Shown here in pieces: positions 1 to 8,490 of a stretch of 64,000 nt of DNA; the stretch's first letter is position 1; the number at the start of each line of letters is the position of its first letter. The stretch covers positions 195,103-259,102 of the forward strand of contig CAKQRL010000001.1 of NCBI GenBank assembly GCA_934271525.1, in the 5' to 3' direction. The notes beneath the pieces were generated by a model that was not told the DNA's origin, did no database searches, and saw only the letters and a list, made by a program, of their open reading frames with translations. The DNA is from an uncultured Rhodocyclaceae bacterium (GTDB taxonomy: Bacteria > Pseudomonadota > Gammaproteobacteria > Burkholderiales > Rhodocyclaceae). The translations under genes were made by a program, and so were the position numbers.

Positions 1-614
1 ATTTTTAAAGGTTCACCCAAAAAACTGCCTGTTTTATTCCACAAAGCGCTTGCGTAAAGACTCAACAATTCGGCGTTTTCAATGTTTAATTGTTCTACGG
101 CGGGCAAAGTTTCAAGGGCGCGGTCAAATTGTTCTGCGTTTTGCAATTCCATTGTTAGCGCAACAATATCGGCAAGCGCTTTTTCATCCTTTGGGTTTTC
201 TTTTAAAGCGGCAATCAATTGGTTCTGGCTGAATTGAATCGGGTCGCGCAATTCCAAACTCAAAGCATTGGGGTTGCCCCACAAAAAATAAAGAAAAAGG
301 GTGAATAAAGGCAAAATAAATAATAAAACCCAAGCTGTGGCAATCGCAGGTTGCCACGGTTTGGGCGAATCGGATGAAATGGCTTCTTCAAGAACGCGTT
401 TTTTTAAATCCGCTGTTGCTTCTAAAAATTCCGATTCGCTTAAAACGCCTGCGGTTTTTTTGTATTTTAGTTTTTTCAGCTGGGTGCGCAAAATTGCCAA
501 GTTGTCGTTGAAATCTTGGGTTTTTGGCGGAATAAAAAACGCGCGAAATAACACAAAAAAAACGCCTGCCAAAAGCAAAAACGCCAAAAAAGCAAAAAGC
601 AAGACTTCACTCAT
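1..614 (-). CDS. ccmI: Cytochrome c maturation protein CcmI, partial (C-terminus off window)
   Basis: Reading leftward from the ATG at 614 gives an open frame of about 204 residues to the window edge. The N-terminus is a membrane helix (about residues 4-22) followed by a Lys-rich stretch. A second hydrophobic helix lies at about 90-108, and then a TPR-like helical region begins. This is the CcmI layout: a membrane-anchored chaperone that holds apocytochrome c for the haem ligase. The start overlaps the end of ccmH by 8 bp, and this is the last gene of the ccmABCDEFGHI order. Identity rests mainly on position and topology. The C-terminus is missing because the window ends. Confidence 0.85.
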   Translation of the reverse strand, partial: MSEVLLFAFLAFLLLAGVFFVLFRAFFIPPKTQDFNDNLAILRTQLKKLKYKKTAGVLSESEFLEATADLKKRVLEEAISSDSPKPWQPAIATAWVLLFILPLFTLFLYFLWGNPNALSLELRDPIQFSQNQLIAALKENPKDEKALADIVALTMELQNAEQFDRALETLPAVEQLNIENAELLSLYASALWNKTGSFLGEPLK

Positions 615-1062
615 CGCCTTTCTCCAAAAGTTCAGCGGCTTTTTGCAAAGCCTTTGAATCAGGTGTTGTGGCGGCAATGCGTTGGTTGCGTTTTTTGAAA
701 TAAAGCAAAAAAGCAATGAAACCGATGGCAAAAAAAACAGCAGGCGCTGCCCACAAAATCAGCGTGTTGGTTTTTACGGGCGGGTTGTAGCGCACAAAAT
801 CGCCGTAGCGTTCAGTCATAAAATCCAAAATTTGTGCGTCCGTTTTGCCGGTTTGAATCATCACACGGATTTCGTTTTTCAAATCCGTTGCCAAATCGGC
901 ATCCGAATCGGCAATGCTTTGGTTTTGGCACACCAAACAACGCAATTCGCTGGATAATTTTAAAAGCCGCGAGTCGGCATCATCAGGTGTTTGCGCAAAC
1001 ACCAAAAATGGGAAAAAAACGAATAAAAACAAAAGATTAAGACGCATTTTGTAACTCCGCAA
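607..1062 (-). CDS. ccmH: Cytochrome c maturation thiol oxidoreductase CcmH
   Basis: 151 aa. A signal peptide or anchor (about residues 8-23) is followed by the diagnostic LRCLVCQ motif (C42 and C45), which keeps apocytochrome CXXCH cysteines reduced for haem ligation in the periplasm. One membrane helix at about 103-122 anchors the C-terminus, leaving a short cytoplasmic tail. Length matches the short CcmH form that works with a separate CcmI, which follows here. An internal ATG at 1047 (MRLNLLF) is an equally good start. The chosen start overlaps the end of ccmG by 26 bp, the alternative by 11 bp. Confidence 0.93.
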   Translation of the reverse strand: MRSYKMRLNLLFLFVFFPFLVFAQTPDDADSRLLKLSSELRCLVCQNQSIADSDADLATDLKNEIRVMIQTGKTDAQILDFMTERYGDFVRYNPPVKTNTLILWAAPAVFFAIGFIAFLLYFKKRNQRIAATTPDSKALQKAAELLEKGDE

Positions 1063-1627
1063 TGGCGGGGAGAATTTTATCTTTTAAAACATCTGCGGTG
1101 ATTGGTCCCAAATGTTTGAAGCGAATGGTGTTGTTGGCATCTATCAAAAAGGTTTCAGGCACGCCATAAACGCCGTAATCTATGCCGACTCTGCCGTTTA
1201 AATCCAAAACGGATAAGGTATAAGGATTGCCACGTTCTAATAGCCACGCATTGGCGCGGGTGGTGGCTTGGATTTTTTCATCTTCTGGTGAAATTTTAGA
1301 AGAATCAATGGTTGCATCGCCACGAATTTCTTTGTAATTCAAACCGATGATGGGAATATTGCCGTTATTTTTTGCAAACTCAACCAACACGGAATGTTCC
1401 ACGCGGCAAGACACACACCAACTTGCCCAAACGTTCAAAAGCCAGATTTTGCCTTTCATTTCAGCTGGGGAAAACGCGCGCGTATCGTTTAAAACAGGCA
1501 AGCGAAAATCAGGCGCAGGTTTGGCAATTAAAGCGGATGGAATATCGCGCGGGTTGAGCGTGAGCCCCATGCCCAATAAAATGACCAACAGCAAAAATGC
1601 GCCAAACAACAAAAAATAACGATTCAT
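1037..1627 (-). CDS. ccmG: Thiol:disulfide interchange protein CcmG/DsbE
   Basis: 196 aa periplasmic thioredoxin-fold protein tethered by an N-terminal helix (about residues 4-22). The active site is WCVSC (C71, C74); the usual form is WCxxC. The cis-proline loop GVPETF (P157) follows, as in the DsbE family. It passes electrons to CcmH and apocytochrome c for haem attachment. The gene overlaps ccmF by 4 bp upstream and ccmH downstream, which suggests translational coupling. Confidence 0.95.
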   Translation of the reverse strand: MNRYFLLFGAFLLLVILLGMGLTLNPRDIPSALIAKPAPDFRLPVLNDTRAFSPAEMKGKIWLLNVWASWCVSCRVEHSVLVEFAKNNGNIPIIGLNYKEIRGDATIDSSKISPEDEKIQATTRANAWLLERGNPYTLSVLDLNGRVGIDYGVYGVPETFLIDANNTIRFKHLGPITADVLKDKILPAIAELQNAS

Positions 1628-3534
1628 TTTTTAGCCTTTAAAAATGCGAATAAACCGCCGATTGCCATCAACAGCGCACCAGCCCACAACCATGAGATAA
1701 AGGGTTTGTAATAAACGCGCACAATCCAAGCGCCGTTGGTTTTTTCTGCATGGGCAGGTTCGGCAAGTGCTACGTAAATATCGCGCAAAATGTTGGCGTT
1801 GACGGCGGCTTCGCTCATTGGCATTGCAGAGGAATGGTAATTGCGTTTTTCAGGGTTGAGTGTGGCGATTTTTTGATTGTCTTTTTCCAACCAAAATTCG
1901 CCAACATAGGCGGTGTAATTGGGGCCTGTTTTTTGTGTAATACCTTTAAAAATCACCGAATAATCGGCAATTTCAACGTGATTTTCCACGGTCAACACCA
2001 CATTTTTTTCAATTTCAAAGGTTGAGACCATTGCCGCGCCAAGCACAAAAACCGCCACACCCAAATGCCCCAGATGCATACCCAAAAAATCCAAGGGCAA
2101 AGGCGCTTGACTTTGTTTGATGCGGTTAAAAATATGCGCGAGTGCGCCAAAAAAAATCCAAAAAGCCAAAAACAACGCCAAAAAACTTGTGGTTTGGAAT
2201 TTTTTGTAAATGGCTAAAAGGGCAGTGGCGGCAACAAGGCTTAAAACAAAAGGAATTGCCAATTTTTTAAGAATGGGGGATGAATCCGACTTTTTCCAGC
2301 GCAACCACACGGCAATGCCGATAAAGAACAATAATGGAAACACAATCGGCACGAATACGGCGTTGAAGTAGGGCGGCCCAACGGAGATTTTTCCCCATTG
2401 CAAAGCGTCTATTAAAAGCGGATACAAAGTGCCCAACAAAACCGTGCCGCAAGCAACGACTAATAAAATATTGCCTAAAAGTAAAAAACTCTCGCGTGAG
2501 ATGAGCGAAAACCGCGCGCCCAAGCCCACTTTTGGTGCGCGTAAGGCAAATAAAAATAAGGATGAACCGATGACAAGGCTTAAAAAAATCAAAATAAACA
2601 CGCCGCGTTTGGGGTCTGTGGCAAAGGCATGAACGGAGGTTAAAACGCCCGAGCGCACCAAAAATGTGCCTAACAACGACAAAGAAAACGCCGAAATTGC
2701 CAACAACACCGACCAATTTTTAAAACTGCCGCGTTTTTCCGTAACAAGCAAGGAATGCAAAAGCGCCGTGCCGATGAGCCACGGCATAAAAGAAGCGTTT
2801 TCTACTGGATCCCAAAACCACCAGCCGCCCCAGCCGAGTTCAAAATATGCCCACCACGAGCCAACCGCAATGCCAAGCGTTAAAAAAATCCACGCCAACA
2901 AGGTCCAAGGGCGTGATTTTTTAGCCCATTCTGTGTTGACTTTGCCTGAGATGAGCGCCGCCACAGCAAAGGCATAAGCCAAGGAAAAACCGACATAACC
3001 CATATAAAGCAAAGGCGGGTGAATAATCATTCCAATATCTTGCAAAAGCGGATTCAAATCGCGCCCGTTGAGTGCCATTGGCAACAAGCGATTAAAAGGG
3101 TTGGAGCTTGCCAAAATAAAGAGCAAAAAACCAAAAGAAATCAGCGCCAACACGCCCAACACCTGCGCACGAAAAAAGGGTGGAATGTTTTTGGAATTGC
3201 AAACAAAGGCAGCGCTCCACCAGCCCATCATCACAATCCAGAGCAAGAGCGAACCTTCATGCCCGCCCCAAATTGCCGCGAATTTGTAAAAAGCAGGGAG
3301 ATTGTTGCCAGAATTTTGGGCAACGTATGCCACGGAAAAATCATCCGTTAAAAAAGCAAAAGCCAAGGCAGCAAAGGCGATTGTGGTTAAAAACGAGAGC
3401 GCCAAATTGGCGGGCGCTGCAAAATTCACCCAAGCCAAGCGGCCTTTTTGCGCGCCCAAAATCGGCAACACGCCCGCAGGCAAAGACAAAACCAATGCCA
3501 ACACCAAGGCAAAATGTCCGAATTCAATAATCAT
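1624..3534 (-). CDS. ccmF: Haem lyase subunit CcmF
   Basis: 636 aa polytopic membrane protein of normal CcmF length. It carries the tryptophan-rich haem-handling motif WGGWWFWDPVENASF at residues 235-249, an upstream WGGHEGS motif at 89-95, and candidate axial histidines such as H172 (IHPPLLY). CcmF accepts haem from holo-CcmE and ligates it to apocytochrome c with CcmH and CcmI. A soluble periplasmic domain lies near the C-terminus before the last helix. The start overlaps the ccmE stop by 4 bp. Confidence 0.97.
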   Translation of the reverse strand: MIIEFGHFALVLALVLSLPAGVLPILGAQKGRLAWVNFAAPANLALSFLTTIAFAALAFAFLTDDFSVAYVAQNSGNNLPAFYKFAAIWGGHEGSLLLWIVMMGWWSAAFVCNSKNIPPFFRAQVLGVLALISFGFLLFILASSNPFNRLLPMALNGRDLNPLLQDIGMIIHPPLLYMGYVGFSLAYAFAVAALISGKVNTEWAKKSRPWTLLAWIFLTLGIAVGSWWAYFELGWGGWWFWDPVENASFMPWLIGTALLHSLLVTEKRGSFKNWSVLLAISAFSLSLLGTFLVRSGVLTSVHAFATDPKRGVFILIFLSLVIGSSLFLFALRAPKVGLGARFSLISRESFLLLGNILLVVACGTVLLGTLYPLLIDALQWGKISVGPPYFNAVFVPIVFPLLFFIGIAVWLRWKKSDSSPILKKLAIPFVLSLVAATALLAIYKKFQTTSFLALFLAFWIFFGALAHIFNRIKQSQAPLPLDFLGMHLGHLGVAVFVLGAAMVSTFEIEKNVVLTVENHVEIADYSVIFKGITQKTGPNYTAYVGEFWLEKDNQKIATLNPEKRNYHSSAMPMSEAAVNANILRDIYVALAEPAHAEKTNGAWIVRVYYKPFISWLWAGALLMAIGGLFAFLKAKK

Positions 3535-3992
3535 TGTTGTGGTTTTTCTTGTAAGGTTTTTGCCAGCCCCCGCGCGTGTGCTTCTCCTAGTGCTTGGGCG
3601 GCTTCGGGCGGCATATAGTTTTCATCGTGTTTTGCCAAAACTTCTTGCGCCACAAATACGTTGTTTTCAATTCTGCCTTGCGCCACAACGCCTTTGCCTT
3701 CCGAAAACAAGTCGGGCAGAATGCCTTGGTAAATCACGGGAATATCGGTTTCGGTATCCGTTACCACAAAGTTTATTTTTAAGGAATTGGCTTCTCTTTT
3801 AACTGATTCATTTTTCACCATACCGCCCAAGCGAAAAACTTTGTTTTTTGGTGCTTTGCCAGCGGCAATGTCGGTGGGCGAAATATAAAAGGCAATGTTG
3901 CTGTTTAAAGCATTCAAAACCAAAGCGGCAATAGCGCCCAAAATGGCAAGTGCCACAGCGATGATGATTAGTTTTTTGTGGCGTAGTTTCAT
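3531..3992 (-). CDS. ccmE: Haem chaperone CcmE
   Basis: 153 aa. The N-terminal membrane anchor (about residues 8-28) is followed by an OB-fold domain. The covalent haem-binding motif KHDENYMPPE contains H122, the expected attachment site, and Y126. CcmE carries haem from the CcmABCD complex to CcmF in the periplasm. The C-terminal tail is short and polar. A single dispersed-repeat arm (3997-4007) lies directly upstream of the start, between ccmD and ccmE, inside the operon. Confidence 0.96.
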   Translation of the reverse strand: MKLRHKKLIIIAVALAILGAIAALVLNALNSNIAFYISPTDIAAGKAPKNKVFRLGGMVKNESVKREANSLKINFVVTDTETDIPVIYQGILPDLFSEGKGVVAQGRIENNVFVAQEVLAKHDENYMPPEAAQALGEAHARGLAKTLQEKPQQ

Positions 3993-3996
3993 TTTT

Positions 3997-4007
3997 CCAC
4001 GGTAAAC
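3997..4007. repeat. Dispersed repeat, single left arm
   Basis: CCACGGTAAAC preceded by TTTT and followed by a T7-GAA core like that of paired elements. No second arm at the expected position. Lies between ccmD and ccmE. Confidence 0.8.
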
Positions 4008-4025
4008 AAATAATTTTTTTGAAGT

Positions 4026-4208
4026 TTAAAAGTCGCTCAAATGAAAAACTTTGATTTTTTCCAAAGTTTTGCGTGATTTTAATTTTAAAAGAACGACTTC
4101 TAGCGCCATTCCCAAAGCTGTTGCGCTCAAAGCGCCCCAAACGTATAAAGCATAACCGCCCATTGCAAAAAAGTCGGATACATTATTCCAATAAGGTGTG
4201 AGATTCAT
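4026..4208 (-). CDS. ccmD: Haem exporter subunit CcmD
   Basis: 60 aa protein starting MNLTPYWNNVSDFFAMGGYA. One membrane helix (about residues 17-38) is followed by a Lys/Arg-rich cytoplasmic tail, the typical CcmD form. CcmD is needed to release holo-CcmE from CcmABC. The start is fixed by the ATGA overlap with the ccmC stop. A longer open frame upstream (to 4346) is only the shadow of ccmC. The last residues (KVFHLSDF) are unusual and lie next to a repeat arm, so the original 3' end may have been altered. Confidence 0.85.
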   Translation of the reverse strand: MNLTPYWNNVSDFFAMGGYALYVWGALSATALGMALEVVLLKLKSRKTLEKIKVFHLSDF

Positions 4209-4948
4209 TTGGTTTCGCCTTTTACAACGATTTTTTTCACCCATTCGCTTGCCATTTCGCGCTCCAAAATAATGCGCCGCACGCGCATTAAGCTTGTGGC
4301 AAAGGCATACATCCAAAAGGCAAGCGACATCAACAACATTGCCCACAACATAATTGCGGCAATGGAAGGCGTTTTGCCGATTGCCACACTAGCGCCTTGG
4401 TGCAAGGTATTCCACCATTTGACCGAAAAATAAATAATCGGCACGTTGATGACCCCAACCAAAAGCAAAATTGCGCCTGCTTTATCCGCGCGCCTGACAT
4501 CATCAATTGATGCAATCAATGCCCAATAGCCGATATATAAAAATAACAAAATCAATTCCGATGTTAGCCGTGCATCCCAAACCCACCACGTGCCCCACAT
4601 GGGTTTGCCCCAAAAAGCGCCTGTCCAAAGGGATAAAAATGCCATCAAAGCGCCTGTGGGTGCAATTGCGCGGGTCATCATTGCCGATAATCGCGTGTTA
4701 AACGCCAAGCCAATTGCCGACCAAAAAGCCATTACCACATACAAAAACATACTCAGCCACGAGGCAGGCACATGCACGAAAATAATTCGGTAGCCTTCGC
4801 CTTGTTGAAAATCAATGGGCGCAACAATTAAGCCCAAATACAAACCCGCCGCAGCAAAAATAAACGCCAACACCCAAAAAATTGGAATGAGTTTTCCAGC
4901 CAAAGGATAAAAGGTTGCGGGGGAAGAAAAATAATAAAGTGATTTCAT
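4205..4948 (-). CDS. ccmC: Haem exporter membrane subunit CcmC
   Basis: 247 aa, about six membrane helices. It contains the WWD-domain motif WGTWWVWDARLTSE (residues 118-131) and the flanking haem-ligand histidines H59 (VHVPASW) and H183 (TLHQG). CcmC presents haem to CcmE. Separated from ccmB by 4 bp and overlapping ccmD by 4 bp. Confidence 0.96.
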   Translation of the reverse strand: MKSLYYFSSPATFYPLAGKLIPIFWVLAFIFAAAGLYLGLIVAPIDFQQGEGYRIIFVHVPASWLSMFLYVVMAFWSAIGLAFNTRLSAMMTRAIAPTGALMAFLSLWTGAFWGKPMWGTWWVWDARLTSELILLFLYIGYWALIASIDDVRRADKAGAILLLVGVINVPIIYFSVKWWNTLHQGASVAIGKTPSIAAIMLWAMLLMSLAFWMYAFATSLMRVRRIILEREMASEWVKKIVVKGETK

Positions 4949-4952
4949 AACG

Positions 4953-5618
4953 CTATTCTAAGGCTAATTTTAAAGCGGCGGCACAGGCAAAGGGCGACAA
5001 AGAAAAAGCAGCAAGTGCCATTGCGGCAATTAAGGACAAATGCGCATCAAAAGCCATTTGGTCAAGTGCGGCATCTACTGCCAGCGCACCAAAGATTAAA
5101 ACGGGAATATACAAAGGCAAAATAATCAAAGACACCAACACGCCGCTTGATCGCAAACCCAAAGTTAGCGCAGCACCAATTGTGCCGATGGCTGATAACG
5201 CTGGCGTGCCGATTAAAAGCGTTAGCATTAAAACAAGCAAAGCATCAAAAGGCAAATCAAATTGAATGCCCAAAATTGGAGCGATAACACCCAATGGCAC
5301 GCCTGATAATAACCAATGCGCCGTTGTTTTTGCCAACACCACAAAAGGCAAGGGCAAAGGCGACAAAGCCATTTGCGCCAGTGTGCCGTCAGCAAAATCA
5401 TCCGCAAAAAGCCGAGGCAACGACAACAAAGTTGCAAGTAGTGCGGCAACCCACAAAATGCCCGGCGCCAAACGTTGCAACAGTTTTAAATCGGCACCAA
5501 CGGCAAGCGGAAAAAGGCTTGCAACCATTATGAAGAAAAACAAAATCGCCCAAATGTCTGCGGCTCTTCGGCACGCCAACAAAAAATCCCGCGCGATGAT
5601 TTTCAAAAAAATGGCCAT
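4953..5618 (-). CDS. ccmB: Haem exporter membrane subunit CcmB
   Basis: 221 aa from the ATG at 5618 (MAIFLKIIARDF), the usual CcmB length, with six predicted helices and an ABC-2-type permease character. It pairs with the CcmA ATPase. The open frame continues upstream to 5762, but the extra 48 residues are translated repeat arms (FHGKRRFFLKN and similar), so I reject that start. The upstream gap to ccmA is 290 bp, unusual in an otherwise overlapping operon, and is filled by repeats. Confidence 0.92.
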   Translation of the reverse strand: MAIFLKIIARDFLLACRRAADIWAILFFFIMVASLFPLAVGADLKLLQRLAPGILWVAALLATLLSLPRLFADDFADGTLAQMALSPLPLPFVVLAKTTAHWLLSGVPLGVIAPILGIQFDLPFDALLVLMLTLLIGTPALSAIGTIGAALTLGLRSSGVLVSLIILPLYIPVLIFGALAVDAALDQMAFDAHLSLIAAMALAAFSLSPFACAAALKLALE

Positions 5619-5635
5619 TGTTAAAATTTTTTTTG

Positions 5636-5848
5636 GTCTACCGTGGAAAAGCGCCGATTCTACGAAAAAACAGCGGTTTTTTAAAAAAAATCGGCGTTTA
5701 CCGTGGAAAAACGCGCTTGAAACGAATTGGCTGAAACGTTTTTTAAAAAATGTGGTTTTCAATGAAAACGCCGATTTTAACGAATCAAAAAAGCAGAAAA
5801 CGAGATTTTGCGCGTTTGTTTTTCAAAAAAAATTTTTGTTTACCGTGG
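5636..5848. repeat. Cluster of three same-oriented repeat arms in the ccmB-ccmA gap
   Basis: Right-type arms lie at 5636-5646 (GTCTACCGTGG), 5696-5706 and 5838-5848 (both GTTTACCGTGG). Each is followed by AAAA and a related tail; ACGCCGATTTTA plus GAATCAAAAA recurs after 5768 and after 5852. The whole gap 5619-5908 consists of this degenerate repeat material, and I see no gene in it. Confidence 0.8.
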
Positions 5849-5908
5849 AAAAACGCCGATTTTAAAGAATCAAAAAATTAAAAAAAGCGTGTTTTGAAAG
5901 CGATTTTT

Positions 5909-6541
5909 TTAATGTGGCGATTTTAAGCGCAAATGCTTCATCGGTGCGCTGGCGGGTTTTAGTCCGTCTATTTTTTGGTGGGAAGTAAAAACCAACAAGC
6001 CGCCATTTGCCGAATGCGCGTTGATTTTTGCAACAAGCCATTCCAATGCTTGCGAATCCAATGCAACAAAGGGTTCATCCAACACCCACAAGCAGCGCGT
6101 ATCAAAAGCCAAGCGCGATAAGGCAACGCGCCGTTTTTGCCCTTGGGATAAAAATTTGGCGGGCACATCCAAACGTTTTTTTAAATTGAGCGCACAAAGC
6201 GATTGCACTGCCACATCCAAATGCAAGGCAATGCCTGCAATTTCGGCAGATATTTGCAAGTTTTCCAACGGCGTCAATTCTTCTTTGATGGCGTTGGAAT
6301 GCCCGATAAAACAAAGGTTTTCTTTAAAATCGGGTGATTGGGCAATAGGCACATTGTTCCACAACACGCCTCCAGAATCGGGCGTGGCAAGTCCCAACAA
6401 AATGCGCATTAAGGTTGATTTGCCTGCGCCATTTTCGCCTTCAATGTGTAGCATTTCGCCTGCGGCAAGCGAAAAACATACGTTGTTAAAGAGCGGCAGC
6501 GCGCCTCGCCAACAAGAAATATCCTGTCCACACAACTGCAT
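5909..6541 (-). CDS. ccmA: Haem exporter ATP-binding protein CcmA
   Basis: 210 aa from the ATG at 6541 (MQLCGQDIS). Walker A is GENGAGKST (35-43), the signature is LSQGQKRR (131-138), and Walker B ends LDEP (154-157). It is the ATPase of the CcmABCD complex that releases haem-loaded CcmE. An in-frame ATG at 6583 would add 14 residues, but that ATG overlaps the dispersed-repeat arm at 6580, so I prefer 6541. First ccm gene of the operon, downstream of yicC on the same strand. Confidence 0.93.
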   Translation of the reverse strand: MQLCGQDISCWRGALPLFNNVCFSLAAGEMLHIEGENGAGKSTLMRILLGLATPDSGGVLWNNVPIAQSPDFKENLCFIGHSNAIKEELTPLENLQISAEIAGIALHLDVAVQSLCALNLKKRLDVPAKFLSQGQKRRVALSRLAFDTRCLWVLDEPFVALDSQALEWLVAKINAHSANGGLLVFTSHQKIDGLKPASAPMKHLRLKSPH

Positions 6542-6579
6542 TTTTTCAAAATTAAAAAAAGAAGGAATTTTAAGATTTT

Positions 6580-6628
6580 CCACGGTAAACCGAATGTTTT
6601 TTTGAAAATTTTGAAAGGTTTACCGTGG
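6580..6628. repeat. Dispersed paired repeat, 38-bp spacing class
   Basis: CCACGGTAAAC at 6580 and its perfect inverted copy GTTTACCGTGG at 6618. The 27-bp core contains T7-G-A4-T4. Lies between yicC and ccmA. Confidence 0.92.
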
Positions 6629-6631
6629 AAA

Positions 6632-7483
6632 TTATTCAATATTTTGCACTTGTTCGCGCATTTGTTCTATGAGAACTTTGAGTTGCATGGCGGCGCTAGT
6701 AACCTCGTTTGAAATGGCTTTGCTTGCCAAGGTGTTGGCTTCGCGCATCAATTCTTGCATCAAAAAATCCAAGCGTTTGCCGTGCGGCGCAGGGCTTTGG
6801 ATAATGGTTTTTAAATTTTCAACATGCGCTTTTAAGCGGCTTAATTCTTCTGCGACATCTGTTTTCAAAAGCTGCACGGTAAATTCTTGCACCAAGCGTT
6901 CCTCGGGCAATTCGGCTGTTGAAAATTCCTTGAAGCGTTTTCGCATTTTTTCTTGCCACAACGCGTTGAGCGCGGGCAGATTTTCGTTTAAAAAGTTTAA
7001 AACCTTGTCAATGGCAAGCGCTTTTTCTGTTAAAAAAGCAGCCAGTTGCGCGCCTTCGGTTTTTCGGCTTATTTTGAATTGGGCGAATATTTCAGCAAAA
7101 AGATTTTGAATATCAACAGCAAAATTGTTCTGCAATTCTCCAACATCTTGCAACACGCCGTCCAAATGCAAGAGTTCATAAGCGCTAAATTCGCGCAAAT
7201 TGGGCAACTTGGCAGCCAGTTGCGTTTGCAATTTTAAATAATCGTCAATTGCCGATTCGTTTAAAAGCCGTTTGTTTTTTTGGGTTTCTCGCTGCCAATT
7301 AAAAACGATGCGCACTTTGCCGCGAAACAAATTTTGTTTGCAAAAATTGCGCAAAAATTCTTCCGATTCTATCGGCAATGCATCGCCTGAAAATTCAACG
7401 TCTAGCGCCCGATGATTGACGCTTTTGATGGTGATTGAAACCGATTCTTTTTTGCCTTCGGCAAAACCTGTCATACTTTGCAT
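6632..7483 (-). CDS. yicC: YicC family endoribonuclease-like protein
   Basis: 283 aa, near the usual YicC length. The N-terminus MQSMTGFAEGKK and the C-terminal block with LMQELMREANTLASKA and a final MREQVQNIE are family hallmarks. E. coli YicC has been linked to RNA (RyhB) degradation and stationary-phase survival. The middle is a long helical region. The stop codon lies just beyond a paired repeat. A start at MTGF (7474) is possible. Divergent from the kinase gene, with a 59-bp shared promoter region. Confidence 0.93.
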   Translation of the reverse strand: MQSMTGFAEGKKESVSITIKSVNHRALDVEFSGDALPIESEEFLRNFCKQNLFRGKVRIVFNWQRETQKNKRLLNESAIDDYLKLQTQLAAKLPNLREFSAYELLHLDGVLQDVGELQNNFAVDIQNLFAEIFAQFKISRKTEGAQLAAFLTEKALAIDKVLNFLNENLPALNALWQEKMRKRFKEFSTAELPEERLVQEFTVQLLKTDVAEELSRLKAHVENLKTIIQSPAPHGKRLDFLMQELMREANTLASKAISNEVTSAAMQLKVLIEQMREQVQNIE

Positions 7484-7542
7484 TTGTGGAACTCTTGGTA
7501 AAATAGCGCGTTTTAAAAATGAATTTTAGCTGATATAAAAAA

Positions 7543-8490
7543 ATGGTGGCACAAGTCAATAGCGCACTGCCTAACGGCACACGTCTGGAAAATTATGTAA
7601 TCGTCAAACAACTCTCATTAGGCGGGTTTTCTATCGTCTATTTGGCGCGGGATTTCAAAACCCGCGATGAAGTGGTTATCAAAGAGTTCTTGCCGAATAA
7701 TTTAGCCTTGCGAATGGCAGGGGAAATGCGCCCGCAGGTCAATGAAATCAACCGCCCGCTATTTCGTTACGGCTTAAAATGCTTTTTTGAAGAAGGCAAG
7801 GCTTTGGTGAAATTGAATCACCCGAACGTAATACGCGTTTTGAATTTTTTCCGCGCCAACGGCACGGTTTATATTGTGATGAATTATGAAAAAGGTTTTT
7901 CATTGCATCATTACATCAAAAAACAACCAGTGGATGAAGCCTTTTTGCGCGATGTTTTTACGCGTTTGTTAGATGGTTTGCACGAAGTGCATGCGAATCA
8001 TCTTTTGCATTTGGATATTAAGCCAGCCAACATTTATTTGCGCGAAGACCAATCGCCTGTGCTATTGGATTTTGGCGCCGCGCGGCAAATGTTGGAAAAA
8101 GCACCATTGGAATTAAAACCAATGTATACGCCCGGTTTTGCTTCTCCCGAGCATTATGGCGATCGTTCCAAGTTGGGCACGTGGAGCGATATTTATAGCA
8201 TTGGCGCATCGCTTTACAACTGCTTATCCAAAGTTGTGCCGCCTGCGGCGGATGAGCGCCAAAAAAATGACACCTTAATGCCTGCAATGCGCCGTTGGGA
8301 AGGACAATACACCGATCGCTTTTTGGAGATTATTGATTGGTGTATGAATTTGAATTATTTGTATCGGCCGCAAACCGTGGCTGTTTTGCAAAAAGCCTTG
8401 TTGGATTTGCCCGAATTGCCGAAAAAAGGCGAAATTCAATGGGGCGAACTCTGGCGCAGCATTCGTAAAACTTTGAATACGGAATTGTAA
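7543..8490 (+). CDS. Cytosolic serine/threonine protein kinase
   Basis: 315 aa Hanks-type kinase without a membrane helix or sensor domain. Gly-rich loop LSLGGFSIVYLA (24-35), invariant K47 (VVIKEF), E84, catalytic loop HLDIKPAN (H156, D158), DFG (176-178) and SPE (201-203) are all present, so it should be active. The residue before the catalytic Asp is Leu (HLD), so it is a non-RD kinase. The stop overlaps the start of the PP2C gene (TAATG), indicating a kinase-phosphatase pair. The substrate is unknown. No forkhead-associated protein or type VI genes are nearby. Confidence 0.9.
   Translation: MVAQVNSALPNGTRLENYVIVKQLSLGGFSIVYLARDFKTRDEVVIKEFLPNNLALRMAGEMRPQVNEINRPLFRYGLKCFFEEGKALVKLNHPNVIRVLNFFRANGTVYIVMNYEKGFSLHHYIKKQPVDEAFLRDVFTRLLDGLHEVHANHLLHLDIKPANIYLREDQSPVLLDFGAARQMLEKAPLELKPMYTPGFASPEHYGDRSKLGTWSDIYSIGASLYNCLSKVVPPAADERQKNDTLMPAMRRWEGQYTDRFLEIIDWCMNLNYLYRPQTVAVLQKALLDLPELPKKGEIQWGELWRSIRKTLNTEL

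Noticed and set aside
5619..5762. N-terminal extension of CcmB by 48 residues
   Set aside because: It is translated repeat material (FHGKRRFFLKN and similar); the protein from 5618 has the normal CcmB length and start.
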